64,000 bases of DNA from Lachnospiraceae bacterium (lineage in GTDB: Bacteria > Bacillota > Clostridia > Lachnospirales > Lachnospiraceae): positions 1 through 64,000 of the forward strand of contig JALEKK010000024.1 in NCBI GenBank assembly GCA_022769005.1, written 5' to 3'. Shown piece after piece: positions 8,201 through 16,806 of this stretch; within the stretch, counting starts at the first letter, position 1; each line of letters opens with the position of its first letter. The translations under genes and the position numbers were made by a program. A model generated the notes under the pieces. The model made no database searches, was not told the origin of the DNA, and saw only the letters and a program-made list of their open reading frames with translations.

Positions 8201-8947
8201 TTACCCCATATGATTTATTCTGCTTGCCATGGTTCCTGCACCGAATCCGTTATCTATATTTACCACGGCAATTCCGTCGGCACATGAATTAAGCATCGAA
8301 AGAAGAGCCGCAAGTCCTCCGAATGAAGCTCCGTATCCCACGCTCGTAGGCACGGCGATTACCGGGCAGTCGGCAAGACCACCCATTACGCTTGCAAGAG
8401 CTCCCTCCATGCCTGCTACAACAATGATTACACTCGCTTTCATTATTTCATCTATATGTGAAAGTGTTCTGTGTATTCCCGCGACTCCCACATCGTATAA
8501 TCTTGTAACAATATTTCCGTAAACTTCGGCAGTAACGGCTGCTTCTTCCGCAACCGGAATATCACTTGTCCCTCCCGTCGCAATAAGGATATTTCCCGTT
8601 ACGTCAGGCTCAGGTATCTTTCCGATTATTCCAATTCTTGCTTCCGGTCTGTAATCCATGTCACGGACTTTGCGTATTGAGTCCGCCTTATCTTTTGAAA
8701 GTCTCGTAATAAGAATTGCATTTTCCGTTTGTTTTTTTAATACATCCGCAATTCCGATTATCTGCTCCGCGGTCTTACCTTCGCCGTATATGACTTCCGA
8801 TGCTCCCTGACGTACTCTTCTGTGCAAATCCGGTTTAGCATATCCTATATCCGCAAACGGCTCTCTTTTTATCTGCAGAGCGGCCTCTTCCACAGGTATT
8901 TGCCCCGACTTCACTTGTTCTAAAATATTTTTTATGTCACTGTTCAT
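8201..8947 (-). CDS. larB: LarB, pyridinium-3,5-biscarboxylic acid mononucleotide synthase
   Basis: A 248-residue enzyme of the PurE-like LarB family. It carboxylates and hydrolyses nicotinic acid adenine dinucleotide to give the biscarboxylated pyridinium nucleotide, the first step of the nickel-pincer cofactor. Family motifs are visible: the N-terminal ILEQVKSGQIPVEEA, then ATGGTSDIPVAEEA, GVAGIHR and GMEGALASVMGGL, with VPTSVGYGASFGG near the C-terminus. It is located between larE and larC on the same strand. Length and motif order match the family fully. Confidence 0.93.
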   Translation of the reverse strand: MNSDIKNILEQVKSGQIPVEEAALQIKREPFADIGYAKPDLHRRVRQGASEVIYGEGKTAEQIIGIADVLKKQTENAILITRLSKDKADSIRKVRDMDYRPEARIGIIGKIPEPDVTGNILIATGGTSDIPVAEEAAVTAEVYGNIVTRLYDVGVAGIHRTLSHIDEIMKASVIIVVAGMEGALASVMGGLADCPVIAVPTSVGYGASFGGLAALLSMLNSCADGIAVVNIDNGFGAGTMASRINHMG

Positions 8948-8994
8948 AATCTTTACTCTGTCTCATAAGAAAATTGCCCTTCGAAACCATAAAC

Positions 8995-9750
8995 TTATTC
9001 ATCTCTTGATTTCAAATCAAGGACGACATCTTTATAAAATTTTTTAAATTCCATAATTATGGTGTGTCTGTGCTTTAGAATACGTTCCATTTGTTCCGAC
9101 GGAACCTGTATTTTAGCCGTTCCGTCAGCATACCTTACCCTGAAATCGGTAAAACCCAGAGAAAAAAGAAAGCCTTCGGCTTTCTCCGTATTCTCTAATA
9201 TTTCTTTTGTAATGGACCTTCCTACGGGAACTCTTGTTGCAAGACATGCATATGACGGCTTATTCCAGGTAAATAAACCCGCGTCTTTGGATCTCTTTCT
9301 TATTTCCGTCTTGGTCAGACCGCACATTCTAAGAGGAGAAAGTATCTTTAACTCCTCCAGAGCTTTCATTCCCGGTCTGTCACTCGGGTCATCCGACGCA
9401 TTGGTTCCGTCCGACAGATACTCATATCCGTCTCTCTCAGATATCTCTTTCAGCTTTCCGAATACTGCATTTTTGCAATAATAACAACGAAGTTCGTCAT
9501 TTGATATAACCTTTTCATCAGAGAAAATATCATTGTTGATTATTTCCATATCGGCTCCCAGCTTATCGGCAAGCTTCAATGCATCTTCAAGTTCAAAAAC
9601 CGGCTGAAATGCCCCCTTTACAAAATATGCTTTTACATCCGCTCCGTGTGCCATAGCTTCATACAACAGATATGAGGAATCCGTTCCCCCTGAAAACGCT
9701 ATTGCAATTTTCGGATATTCTCTGAAAAAATCATCTAACGTATAGTCCAT
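8995..9750 (-). CDS. larE: LarE, sulfur insertion for the nickel-pincer cofactor (three-cysteine type)
   Basis: A 251-residue PP-loop ATP pyrophosphatase that adenylates the cofactor precursor and exchanges its carboxylate oxygen for sulfur. The PP-loop SGGTDSS is at 20-26. Three cysteines, C89 and C92 (RCYYCK) and C169 (SYACLATR), match the LarE subgroup that binds a [4Fe-4S] cluster as sulfur carrier, rather than the subgroup that sacrifices a single cysteine. ATG at 9750 is preferred to the GTG two codons earlier because a GGGGG tract lies five bases before it. It heads the larE-larB-larC set. Assignment is firm; the cluster-dependent mechanism is inferred from the cysteine pattern. Confidence 0.9.
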   Translation of the reverse strand: MDYTLDDFFREYPKIAIAFSGGTDSSYLLYEAMAHGADVKAYFVKGAFQPVFELEDALKLADKLGADMEIINNDIFSDEKVISNDELRCYYCKNAVFGKLKEISERDGYEYLSDGTNASDDPSDRPGMKALEELKILSPLRMCGLTKTEIRKRSKDAGLFTWNKPSYACLATRVPVGRSITKEILENTEKAEGFLFSLGFTDFRVRYADGTAKIQVPSEQMERILKHRHTIIMEFKKFYKDVVLDLKSRDE

Positions 9751-9796
9751 ATCCACCCCCGAATTATAATGAAATTTTAATCAAACGATAATTGCA

Positions 9797-10579
9797 TCAC
9801 TTTCCTCTCTGTCTTGCGGCTTCAAAACAAAGTATGGAAGTAGCCACGGCGGCATTAAGACTTTCCACTTCTCCCGACATCGGGATATTTATATTAAAGT
9901 CCGATAAAGCAATCATTTCATCTGTAAGGCCGTTTCCTTCATTTCCTATCACAAATGCCGTCGGTTTTTTATAATCGCATGAATAATATTTCGTCGAATC
10001 ATCAAGAGTGGCGGCAAAAATATTTATCGACTTATTTTTAAGCTTTTCAACCGTACTTAGCAAGTCTTCGGAATAGATAACAGGCATTCTGTATATGGAA
10101 CCCATACTTGAACGTATTGTCTTCGGATTATAGACATCAACGGTTCCGCTTCCCGTAATTACCGCATCAACGCCCGCTGCTTCACTCATTCTCACAATAG
10201 TACCCAAATTTCCCGGATCCTGAATATTCTCTAAAATAACAAAAAACGATTTATCATTTATATAATTATCCAACACAAAATGTTCACGCTTAACTACCGC
10301 CAGAACTCCCTGAGGTGTCTTTGTATCCGAAATTTTATCAAACACTTTATCGCTTACCAGCTCCAATCCGTGTTCAAGCCGGTTGGCGGTATCCTCTATC
10401 CACGGGTAACGTCTCAAAAAACTCTCCGTGCAAAAACAGCTTAAAAGCCTGTCTTTAGGTACTTCTCTGAGCATTCGCATGCCTTCGGTAACAAAAACTT
10501 CCTGAATATCTCTTTCTTTCCTTAGGGTCTGCAGCCTGCTTACCCACTTAATTCTTTCATTTGATGTTGAAGTTATCAT
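9797..10579 (-). CDS. TrmH/SpoU-family RNA 2'-O-methyltransferase
   Basis: A 260-residue SPOUT methyltransferase that transfers a methyl group from S-adenosylmethionine to a ribose 2'-OH in rRNA or tRNA. It has an N-terminal substrate-binding domain (residues 1-95) and the C-terminal trefoil-knot domain with motif 1 NIQDPGNLGTIVRM, motif 2 VIGNEGNGL and motif 3 IPMSGEVESLNAAVA. The usual annotation is 23S rRNA methyltransferase RlmB-like or YsgA-like; which nucleotide it modifies cannot be read from sequence. ATG at 10579 has GGAG five bases upstream. It is upstream of larE by only about 46 bases, possibly by chance. Confidence 0.88.
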   Translation of the reverse strand: MITSTSNERIKWVSRLQTLRKERDIQEVFVTEGMRMLREVPKDRLLSCFCTESFLRRYPWIEDTANRLEHGLELVSDKVFDKISDTKTPQGVLAVVKREHFVLDNYINDKSFFVILENIQDPGNLGTIVRMSEAAGVDAVITGSGTVDVYNPKTIRSSMGSIYRMPVIYSEDLLSTVEKLKNKSINIFAATLDDSTKYYSCDYKKPTAFVIGNEGNGLTDEMIALSDFNINIPMSGEVESLNAAVATSILCFEAARQRGK

Positions 10580-10677
10580 TATCGCTCCTAAAGTTATATT
10601 ATGATTAACTGTCTATAAGTCCTGCCGCATGTCCCATGAAGCCATGCACTGCGGCGAACTTTTGACGCGGTATCATA

Positions 10678-11268
10678 TTATTTTAATTCTTCGTTATATA
10701 CAGCTCTGTCGCCTCCGACAAACTTAGCTCTCGTTCTGGCAAATGTCACATGTGCATTTCCGATTCTGTCCGTATGTACTCTTACGGGAACCACCACATC
10801 TCTCATATGCATTCCGATAAATGTATCTCCTATGTCTATTCCCGCTCCGGCCTTTTTTTCAAGAGATTCAACGGCATACGCCTCTTCAAATCCGTTGTAT
10901 GCCGCCGTACCGAAAGAACCTCCCGCCTTAAGTACCGGAACAACATTAACTCTTGTTAATCCGTACTTCAAAGCACATTTTTTCTCAACAATAAGAGCTC
11001 TGTTAAGATGCTCACAGCATTGAGCCGCAAGATAAATGCCCTTTTCGTCACATACATTTTTTATCGCCGAAAATACAGCTTTTCCTATTTCCTCACTTGA
11101 GTATGTGCCTATCATATGCGCCGCAATTTCACTTGATGAACATCCGACAACAAGAATATCTTCCCCTTCGAGTTTTGCCGCATCAATAAGTTCTCTTACA
11201 GACTGTTCCGTCTCCGATTTAATCTCATTTATATTAATATCCGTACTGTCAGCTATTCCAGCAGCCAT
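10678..11268 (-). CDS. ywlG: YwlG / DUF436 family protein of unknown function
   Basis: A 196-residue protein of the TIGR01440/DUF436 family, widespread in Firmicutes, without an established biochemical role. The family pattern is visible: VVGCSSSEIAA near residue 40, QCCEHLNRALIVE near residue 85, then LKAGGSFGTAAY and an IGDTFIGMHMRDV segment. ATG at 11268 has AGGAGG upstream. It follows the FliB-like gene by nine bases and so is probably co-transcribed with it and murI. Confidence 0.88.
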   Translation of the reverse strand: MAAGIADSTDININEIKSETEQSVRELIDAAKLEGEDILVVGCSSSEIAAHMIGTYSSEEIGKAVFSAIKNVCDEKGIYLAAQCCEHLNRALIVEKKCALKYGLTRVNVVPVLKAGGSFGTAAYNGFEEAYAVESLEKKAGAGIDIGDTFIGMHMRDVVVPVRVHTDRIGNAHVTFARTRAKFVGGDRAVYNEELK

Positions 11269-11277
11269 GGTAACCTC

Positions 11278-12450
11278 CTAATAAAATACAGCCAATATTT
11301 TTCTGAATGCAGACCTCGAAAATCCCTCTTCAAACAAAAAGTCCTCCGTAAGCTGCTCCATGTTGTCTTCAGAATATTCAAACTGCCTTGAAATCATTTT
11401 AATTTGTTCTATTCTGTCTTCCAATGTCATGACATTATTGTTTATCTCAAGATAATATATATCGAATAACCTGAGACATATATACATCGCCACGGCAAAT
11501 TTTGCCTTAAGTAAAATGTCTCCGTCAAAGACAGCCTTTCCGAAATATCTGTAAATCAGATATATGATAAACTTATCGTAATCATCCGCACGTTTCTGCT
11601 TTTCAATAACGTTTCGGCTCTCTTTAAATGCTTTTATTATCTTTTTTCCGTGATATTTCTTTGAAATAAGCTTTTCAAGCTTTGTATGTGCTTTTTCATA
11701 CTCTTCTTCCATATCCGGTACTTCAAAAAACGCCGTAAGTATTTCCTCTGTCTCGGCACTTATGTCATCCTTATATGAGGCTTTGTGCAAAACGTCGAAA
11801 GTTACTCTTTCAATCGTGTCATAAATCCTATTCTTATAATCCACGTCTTCTTTCAGAAACTCTTCCGAATTAATAACGTCCTGCAATTCAGAGCATACAT
11901 TTAAATATATTGTAAGTTTTCTGCCGGAAGACATTTTTCCGTCGGCAAATATCTTAAACAATTCTTCTCTCAACGTGAATACAAAATCTTTTAGTTTTTC
12001 GTTTATTTTTTCAGCACAATTTTCATCCGAAACGTCATACGCTTCTTCAATTTCCTCTGTTTTGAAATTAATATCCGATTCTAAAATAATTCTTACGGCT
12101 TCTTCGCATGCACAACCTATACCCGTTTCCTTAAAATCTCCGAAATATTCGGTAAATCTCGGAAACTGTACGCATACATTTGCAAGATATTCTTCTCCGA
12201 AACGCCCGTACATTCCGCACAGACCGTTTTTTTCCAACCAGACACATGCTCCGTTTTTCTTTTTGAAGCAATCATAACCTTCCGTATCCTCTATTGAATT
12301 CATCAACTTATCTTCATATATGGATGCTTTGTAATAATTTACGGCATCTTCATCCACTTCTATATCCCATGAGGCCCTGCAGCAGTTATCTTTGCATTTG
12401 CTCATTGTACATTTGAATTGTTTATAGTAATAAGGCTGTCGTACTTTCAT
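11278..12450 (-). CDS. FliB-like lysine N-methylase family protein
   Basis: A 390-residue protein resembling the flagellin lysine-N-methylase (FliB) family. The N-terminus carries a cysteine cluster, C14, C19, C23 and C24, within KCTMSKCKDNCC, followed by a further CxxCxxxF-like set around residues 72-125 (CGMYG, CVQFPRF, GCACEE). Such clusters suggest an iron-sulfur or zinc site. The helical C-terminal half is poorly conserved. ATG at 12450 follows a GGAG. No flagellin or flagellar gene occurs in the window, so the substrate may be a different surface protein or flagellin encoded elsewhere. The gene lies between murI and ywlG. Confidence 0.75.
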   Translation of the reverse strand: MKVRQPYYYKQFKCTMSKCKDNCCRASWDIEVDEDAVNYYKASIYEDKLMNSIEDTEGYDCFKKKNGACVWLEKNGLCGMYGRFGEEYLANVCVQFPRFTEYFGDFKETGIGCACEEAVRIILESDINFKTEEIEEAYDVSDENCAEKINEKLKDFVFTLREELFKIFADGKMSSGRKLTIYLNVCSELQDVINSEEFLKEDVDYKNRIYDTIERVTFDVLHKASYKDDISAETEEILTAFFEVPDMEEEYEKAHTKLEKLISKKYHGKKIIKAFKESRNVIEKQKRADDYDKFIIYLIYRYFGKAVFDGDILLKAKFAVAMYICLRLFDIYYLEINNNVMTLEDRIEQIKMISRQFEYSEDNMEQLTEDFLFEEGFSRSAFRKILAVFY

Positions 12451-12473
12451 TATTTCTCCGTTATATCAACTGT

Positions 12474-13274
12474 TTATAACATCTCCATATTCATAAATCT
12501 GTCATTAAGCATCTCAATAGTCTCAAGTTTTTTTCTGTCCGTAACCCGTACTCCCGATTCAAAGTATATTACTCTCGGCTCTCCGTCCGTTTTGTCGGCA
12601 TCTGTTGCAAGAAGTCCGTTTTGTTCAAGACGTCGCTTAAGCTGCATGGCGGTTCCCCTGCCTCCGTCTATAATTTGTACTCCGTCTATAAGTTCCCTGA
12701 AACTGTCCTTAAAGAAAATGTAATGGGTACATCCCAGTATCAATATTCCGTATTGATCCAATGTATACCCCTTAAGCTCCTCTTTAAGATACGGAAGTAT
12801 TATTTTCTTATCAAATATACCGTCTTCGGCATATTGGGCAAGATTTTTCAGACCTTTTTTATCTATTCTGTGCTCCGTGTCATATTTGTTAATAAGAGTT
12901 TCAAGCTTTTCACCCTCAATTGTTGCATTGGTTGCCAGAAGAAGAATTCTTTTATCCGTTTTATATTTTAATATTGCAGGCTTAACCGCAGGTTCTATCC
13001 CTATTATCGGAATATCGGGATATTTCCGCCTTATAACCTCCGCTCCCGCGCTTGTTGCGGTATTACAGGCTATTACCACGGCTTTAGATCCATGCCCAAC
13101 CAGGAAATCAATTGCCTCTTCCGAATATTTTAAAATGTCTTCTCTGCTCTTATTTCCGTATGGAACATTCTTTACATCGGCATAATATAAAAAATTTTCC
13201 TTCGGGAGAAGTTTAAGCGCGTGATTTAATACAGATAATCCGCCAAGCCCCGAATCAAAGAATCCTACTCTCAT
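12474..13274 (-). CDS. murI: Glutamate racemase
   Basis: A 266-residue cofactor-independent racemase that makes D-glutamate for peptidoglycan. The motif FDSGLGGLSVL opens the protein, and the two catalytic cysteines are C70 (ACNTATS) and C182 (LGCTHY). ATG at 13274 is chosen because AGAGG precedes it and the conserved MRVGFFDSG begins there; 22 codons of longer reading upstream have no family support. It is first in a murI-fliB-like-ywlG set spaced by 9-23 bases. Confidence 0.95.
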   Translation of the reverse strand: MRVGFFDSGLGGLSVLNHALKLLPKENFLYYADVKNVPYGNKSREDILKYSEEAIDFLVGHGSKAVVIACNTATSAGAEVIRRKYPDIPIIGIEPAVKPAILKYKTDKRILLLATNATIEGEKLETLINKYDTEHRIDKKGLKNLAQYAEDGIFDKKIILPYLKEELKGYTLDQYGILILGCTHYIFFKDSFRELIDGVQIIDGGRGTAMQLKRRLEQNGLLATDADKTDGEPRVIYFESGVRVTDRKKLETIEMLNDRFMNMEML

Positions 13275-13452
13275 TGTAACCTCTTTAAAACCGTTAATCA
13301 GATACGCATTATATATGACAAAACGCCGAATTAAGTGCAATGCGCAATAATAATTATTTGTATTATATTACTTAAATATATATTTGTCATTGAATACAGG
13401 TTATTTCGTTTTATATGCAGTTAACCGCATGCATATTAAAATACATAAACAC

Positions 13453-13527
13453 AAAAAGAGACGCTTTCCGCATTGTGCCCCATATCATAATGATATGCTG
13501 CACGCTTCGCGGTATACGTCTCTTTTT
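13453..13527. terminator. Terminator after the TrxB-like gene
   Basis: AAAAAGAGACG (13453-13463) pairs with CGTCTCTTTTT (13517-13527), with a nested ATATCATTATGATAT-type hairpin inside. T-runs on both sides allow it to work in both directions. It follows the flavoprotein stop by six bases. Confidence 0.75.
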
Positions 13528-13533
13528 AATATA

Positions 13534-15189
13534 TCAGATTGAACCTGTCTTTTCCGCAAGCAGGTCAACAAGCTGCTCTATATTCTTCTTTCCGAATGAA
13601 ATTTCGCTGTCATTTATTACAAGGCAAGGAACACTTTGAACATTGTATTTGTTCTTCAATTCCTCATAGTTCATAACATCAAATACTTCCGTTGTAATAT
13701 TGTCATTTAATGTTGCCATTTTCTGAGCCGCAACAACAAGATCCGGACACATTGTACATGAAAGTGAAACAAGTACCTTCATGTCTATAGGTTCTTTAAC
13801 ATTTTCTATTCTTGTCTTTACCGAATCGTCGATGCTCTGGCCTGAACCTGACGCATTGTATAATCCTAAGATAAATGATGTAAATTCATGTCCTCCCGGA
13901 ACTCCGTGGAACGCAAGCCCCGTATACTGTCCGTTTTCGCGATAAACCTTTACACAAGGCATGTAATCGGTTGTTTCTCCCGTTTTCTCGACAACGATTT
14001 TATCCGTTAAGTTGCCTATTGCATTCATGTAATTTTCCAACTCTTCAGCCTTTTCGCTGTTATCAAGATAGAGCTTAAGGATAACTTTCGATTCCATTCT
14101 GTCAAATACGGCGTTGAGCTGGGCAAGCATTTTGTCATTAAATAAACCGCTTGCATCCTTTGCAGCCGGAGCATTGCCTGCATCCGCAGTCTTCTCAGGC
14201 TCCTTCGCTTCCTTAACCGCAGGAGAGAATCCTGTTTTTTCATGAAGCTTAGCCACATATTTTTCCAGCTCAGTTGCGGCAATTGCGCCGTCCGCCACAG
14301 CCGTTACCACCTGTCTGAGGTTCTTTATACATACATCTCCCGCAGCATAGAGACCGTCGACACTCGTCTTCTGATTTCTGTCTGTAACAACATAACCCCT
14401 GTCAAGTTCGGCTATTCCGTCAAGAAGTTCTGTTTCCGGCTCATATCCGGCAAATACGAATACACCGAAATTCTCATCTGATTTGTATTCCGTAACTTCA
14501 CCTGTCTTGGAGTTTTTATATCTGATGTAATTTACGCCGTTATCATCGCCGCTTACTTCTTCTACATTTACATTGGTAATAACCGTTATTTTCTCATGAT
14601 TCTTTGTTTTATCCGATACCGACGCCGCGCAGGAAAAATCATCCTTTCTTACAAGAACCGTTACATGTTTTGCAAATTTAGTTAAGAATACGCTTTCTTC
14701 AGCTGCTGCAAATCCGCCGCCTACCACAAATACTTCTTTTCCCGTAAAGAATTCACCGTCACATGTGGCACAATATGCAACGCCTCTTCCCTTAAATTCA
14801 GCCTCGCCTTTAAATCCTATCATTCTCGGATGTGCTCCGGTTGCGAAAACAATTCCATACGCATATAAATCTCCTCTTGACGTGGATACCGTCTTGATAT
14901 CTCCTTCAACGTTCAAAGACTTAACTTCCGCGGACATAAATTCAGCACCGAAGTTCTCAGCCTGAACTCTCATTGTTTCCGTAAGTTCAGCACCGCTTGT
15001 CTGTAAGACACCCGGATAATTAACAACTTCTTCCGTTATTGTTATCTGTCCTCCGAAATTTTCTTTTTCAAGAACAAGTACGCGGTATTTTGCTCTCGCA
15101 AGATATATTGCCGATGTAAGACCTGCAGGACCGCCTCCCACTACAATCACATCATACATTTTACTTTTATCAATATCGTTAATATTCAT
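13534..15189 (-). CDS. TrxB-like FAD/NADPH disulfide reductase with C-terminal thiol-redox domain
   Basis: A 551-residue flavoprotein. The first 310 residues form a thioredoxin-reductase module: FAD site GGGPAG near 18-23, redox pair CATC at 140-143, NAD(P)H site GGGFAAAEES, and FAD-binding AAGDV. After a low-complexity Ala/Glu/Lys linker (about 315-345) come two thioredoxin-fold units like those of AhpF, the last with CTMC near residue 477 and a cis-proline segment SVPCLVI. AhpF carries this module at the N-terminus, so the domain order is reversed. It probably passes electrons from NADPH to AhpC, whose gene is immediately upstream. ATG at 15189 is chosen by an AGAGG eight bases before it. 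Confidence 0.85.
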   Translation of the reverse strand: MNINDIDKSKMYDVIVVGGGPAGLTSAIYLARAKYRVLVLEKENFGGQITITEEVVNYPGVLQTSGAELTETMRVQAENFGAEFMSAEVKSLNVEGDIKTVSTSRGDLYAYGIVFATGAHPRMIGFKGEAEFKGRGVAYCATCDGEFFTGKEVFVVGGGFAAAEESVFLTKFAKHVTVLVRKDDFSCAASVSDKTKNHEKITVITNVNVEEVSGDDNGVNYIRYKNSKTGEVTEYKSDENFGVFVFAGYEPETELLDGIAELDRGYVVTDRNQKTSVDGLYAAGDVCIKNLRQVVTAVADGAIAATELEKYVAKLHEKTGFSPAVKEAKEPEKTADAGNAPAAKDASGLFNDKMLAQLNAVFDRMESKVILKLYLDNSEKAEELENYMNAIGNLTDKIVVEKTGETTDYMPCVKVYRENGQYTGLAFHGVPGGHEFTSFILGLYNASGSGQSIDDSVKTRIENVKEPIDMKVLVSLSCTMCPDLVVAAQKMATLNDNITTEVFDVMNYEELKNKYNVQSVPCLVINDSEISFGKKNIEQLVDLLAEKTGSI

Positions 15190-15242
15190 AATCATCACCT
15201 CTTATCTCAGTACAGTTAGTCTATAGCAACTGACTTGACACT

Positions 15243-15270
15243 ATTTTACTATGAATAAATTATTTATCAA
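15243..15270 (-). promoter_or_regulatory. Promoter of the TrxB-like gene with inverted repeat
   Basis: Minus-strand TTGATA (15265-15270) and TAAAAT (15243-15248) with a 16-base spacer. The spacer and -35 box overlap an inverted repeat of 6-1-6 form (15255-15267), which resembles a PerR/Fur-type box. Confidence 0.45.
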
Positions 15271-15294
15271 TTGTTTTTATAAGAGTTTTGTTCT

Positions 15295-15342
15295 AAAAAA
15301 AGTGCTCTTTACATATGAGCATCAATATGTAAAGAGCACTTT
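15295..15342 (-). terminator. Terminator after ahpC
   Basis: An 18-base perfect stem (15299-15316 with 15325-15342, sequence AAAGTGCTCTTTACATAT) with an eight-base loop, followed on the minus strand by seven T. It separates ahpC from the flavoprotein gene. Confidence 0.88.
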
Positions 15343-15373
15343 CATTTAATAGCTGTTGACCGTATCGTCAAAA

Positions 15374-15937
15374 TTAAAGCTTACCTACAAGGTCAAGGCT
15401 TGGCTCAAGTGTCTCTGCACCAGGTGTCCACTTAGCAGGGCAAACTTCGTTACCGTGCTCTGCTACGAACTGGCAAGCCTGAAGCTTTCTGAATAACTCG
15501 TCTGCGTTACGTCCTACGTTACCGTCATTTACTTCGTATGCAACAATCTTTCCTTCAGGATTTACGATAAATGATCCTCTCTCAGCAAGACCTGACTCAG
15601 GGATAAGTACTTCGAAATCTGTTGAAAGTGCATGTGTAGGATCTGCAAGCATTACATACTCAAGCTTCTTGATTCTGTCTGATGTATCAGCCCATGCCTT
15701 ATGTACAAAGTGTGTATCTGTTGAAACTGAGTATACTTCACAACCTGCTGCCTTGAAATCAGCATATCTGTTCTGAAGATCTTCAAGCTCTGTAGGGCAA
15801 ACGAATGTGAAGTCTGCAGGGTAGAAGAAGAATACGCTCCACTTACCTGTGATGTCTGCCTTCTTTACTTCCTTAAATTCACCTGCCTGATAAGCCTGTA
15901 CTGTGAAATCTGCAACTTCTTTATTGATTAATGACAT
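15374..15937 (-). CDS. ahpC: Alkyl hydroperoxide reductase subunit C (typical 2-Cys peroxiredoxin)
   Basis: A 187-residue cytosolic peroxiredoxin that reduces hydrogen peroxide and organic hydroperoxides. Peroxidatic C47 is in FTFVCPTE and resolving C166 in EVCPAKW, the AhpC/Prx1 arrangement. Length equals the family norm. AGGAGG precedes ATG at 15937. It has its own strong promoter and operator-like inverted repeats upstream, and its own terminator; the likely reductase is encoded just downstream. Codon use is strongly biased, as expected for an abundant protein. Confidence 0.97.
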   Translation of the reverse strand: MSLINKEVADFTVQAYQAGEFKEVKKADITGKWSVFFFYPADFTFVCPTELEDLQNRYADFKAAGCEVYSVSTDTHFVHKAWADTSDRIKKLEYVMLADPTHALSTDFEVLIPESGLAERGSFIVNPEGKIVAYEVNDGNVGRNADELFRKLQACQFVAEHGNEVCPAKWTPGAETLEPSLDLVGKL

Positions 15938-16018
15938 AATAAGTTCCTCCTAAATTTTAAAATAAATCTTTGTTTTGTTATCAGTAATGATTAATTATCA
16001 TGTATCTGTTCGATGACG

Positions 16019-16064
16019 TAATAATAACTCTTATTATTAAATTCGTCAATAGTAATAATTACTA
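16019..16064 (-). promoter_or_regulatory. ahpC promoter with PerR-like operator
   Basis: Minus-strand TTGACG (16044-16049) and TATTAT (16021-16026) with a 17-base spacer. Two palindromes overlap it: TAGTAATAATTACTA (16050-16064, 7-1-7 geometry like the PerR box, five of seven bases matching per half) just upstream of -35, and TAATAATAA-CTC-TTATTATTA (16019-16039) over the -10 box. Peroxide control by PerR is inferred. Confidence 0.65.
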
Positions 16065-16098
16065 TTATTATGATTTTATTTTTTCTTTATATATTTTT

Positions 16099-16557
16099 TT
16101 ACATATCGATACATATGTAGTTTAAATTGCCTCCTCCGATGACAATTTTCTTAATTCTCATGTTCTTTTTTATTAATTCATGCACTATTTCCGGAGAATA
16201 TTTTGCTTTTATTCCATTTAGGATAATATTTCTGGCTCTAAATCCATGTATAAAAAAGAAAAGGGAAAACAGAAAAATAACTTTAATATGCGCCGGTATG
16301 ATATTCCATAAAGCAGTATACATTTCAATATTAATAACCGACAGAGTAATTAACAGGACAGCATATATTGTCAATGTAAATAAATACGATACAAGCCACT
16401 CGTTCACGCTTACGGACGTATATGCTTTAAACATGTTTTTATACATTTTCTCATCTTCTTCGTCTATCTTATATTGAAAAGTTGTTTCTTTGCCCCTGTT
16501 CTTATGAAGATAATTATTACGTCGATTTCCGGCATTATACAATTCCGCATACTTCAT
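16099..16557 (-). CDS. Small membrane protein of unknown function
   Basis: A 152-residue protein I do not recognise. The first 55 residues are charged and hydrophilic; two membrane segments follow, near residues 58-78 and 88-108, and then a basic cytoplasmic-type tail that ends in a short GGGNLNYICIDM. ATG at 16557 is chosen because GAGAGGGGGG lies six bases upstream; an in-frame ATG two codons earlier directly abuts that site. The gene stands alone and transcribes leftward toward ahpC. Nothing in its surroundings suggests a role. Confidence 0.6.
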   Translation of the reverse strand: MKYAELYNAGNRRNNYLHKNRGKETTFQYKIDEEDEKMYKNMFKAYTSVSVNEWLVSYLFTLTIYAVLLITLSVINIEMYTALWNIIPAHIKVIFLFSLFFFIHGFRARNIILNGIKAKYSPEIVHELIKKNMRIKKIVIGGGNLNYICIDM

Positions 16558-16806
16558 AAACATCCCCCCTCTCACATATTAATTCGTATTTAACAGAATT
16601 TTAAACCGTACGATAAAATACCGTTTTTCGCGTAAAATATTATTTTATGTTTTTATATTAATACCATTATGTTAATCACATTTAACTTTTTATATGCATA
16701 TCTTTAAACAAAATTTGAATAATATGTAAACACCTGCTCTTGACCGAGCATTATGTCCAAAAAAATGTTATACTTTATAAATAATATGTCGAAAGGAACT
16801 TGGGAT

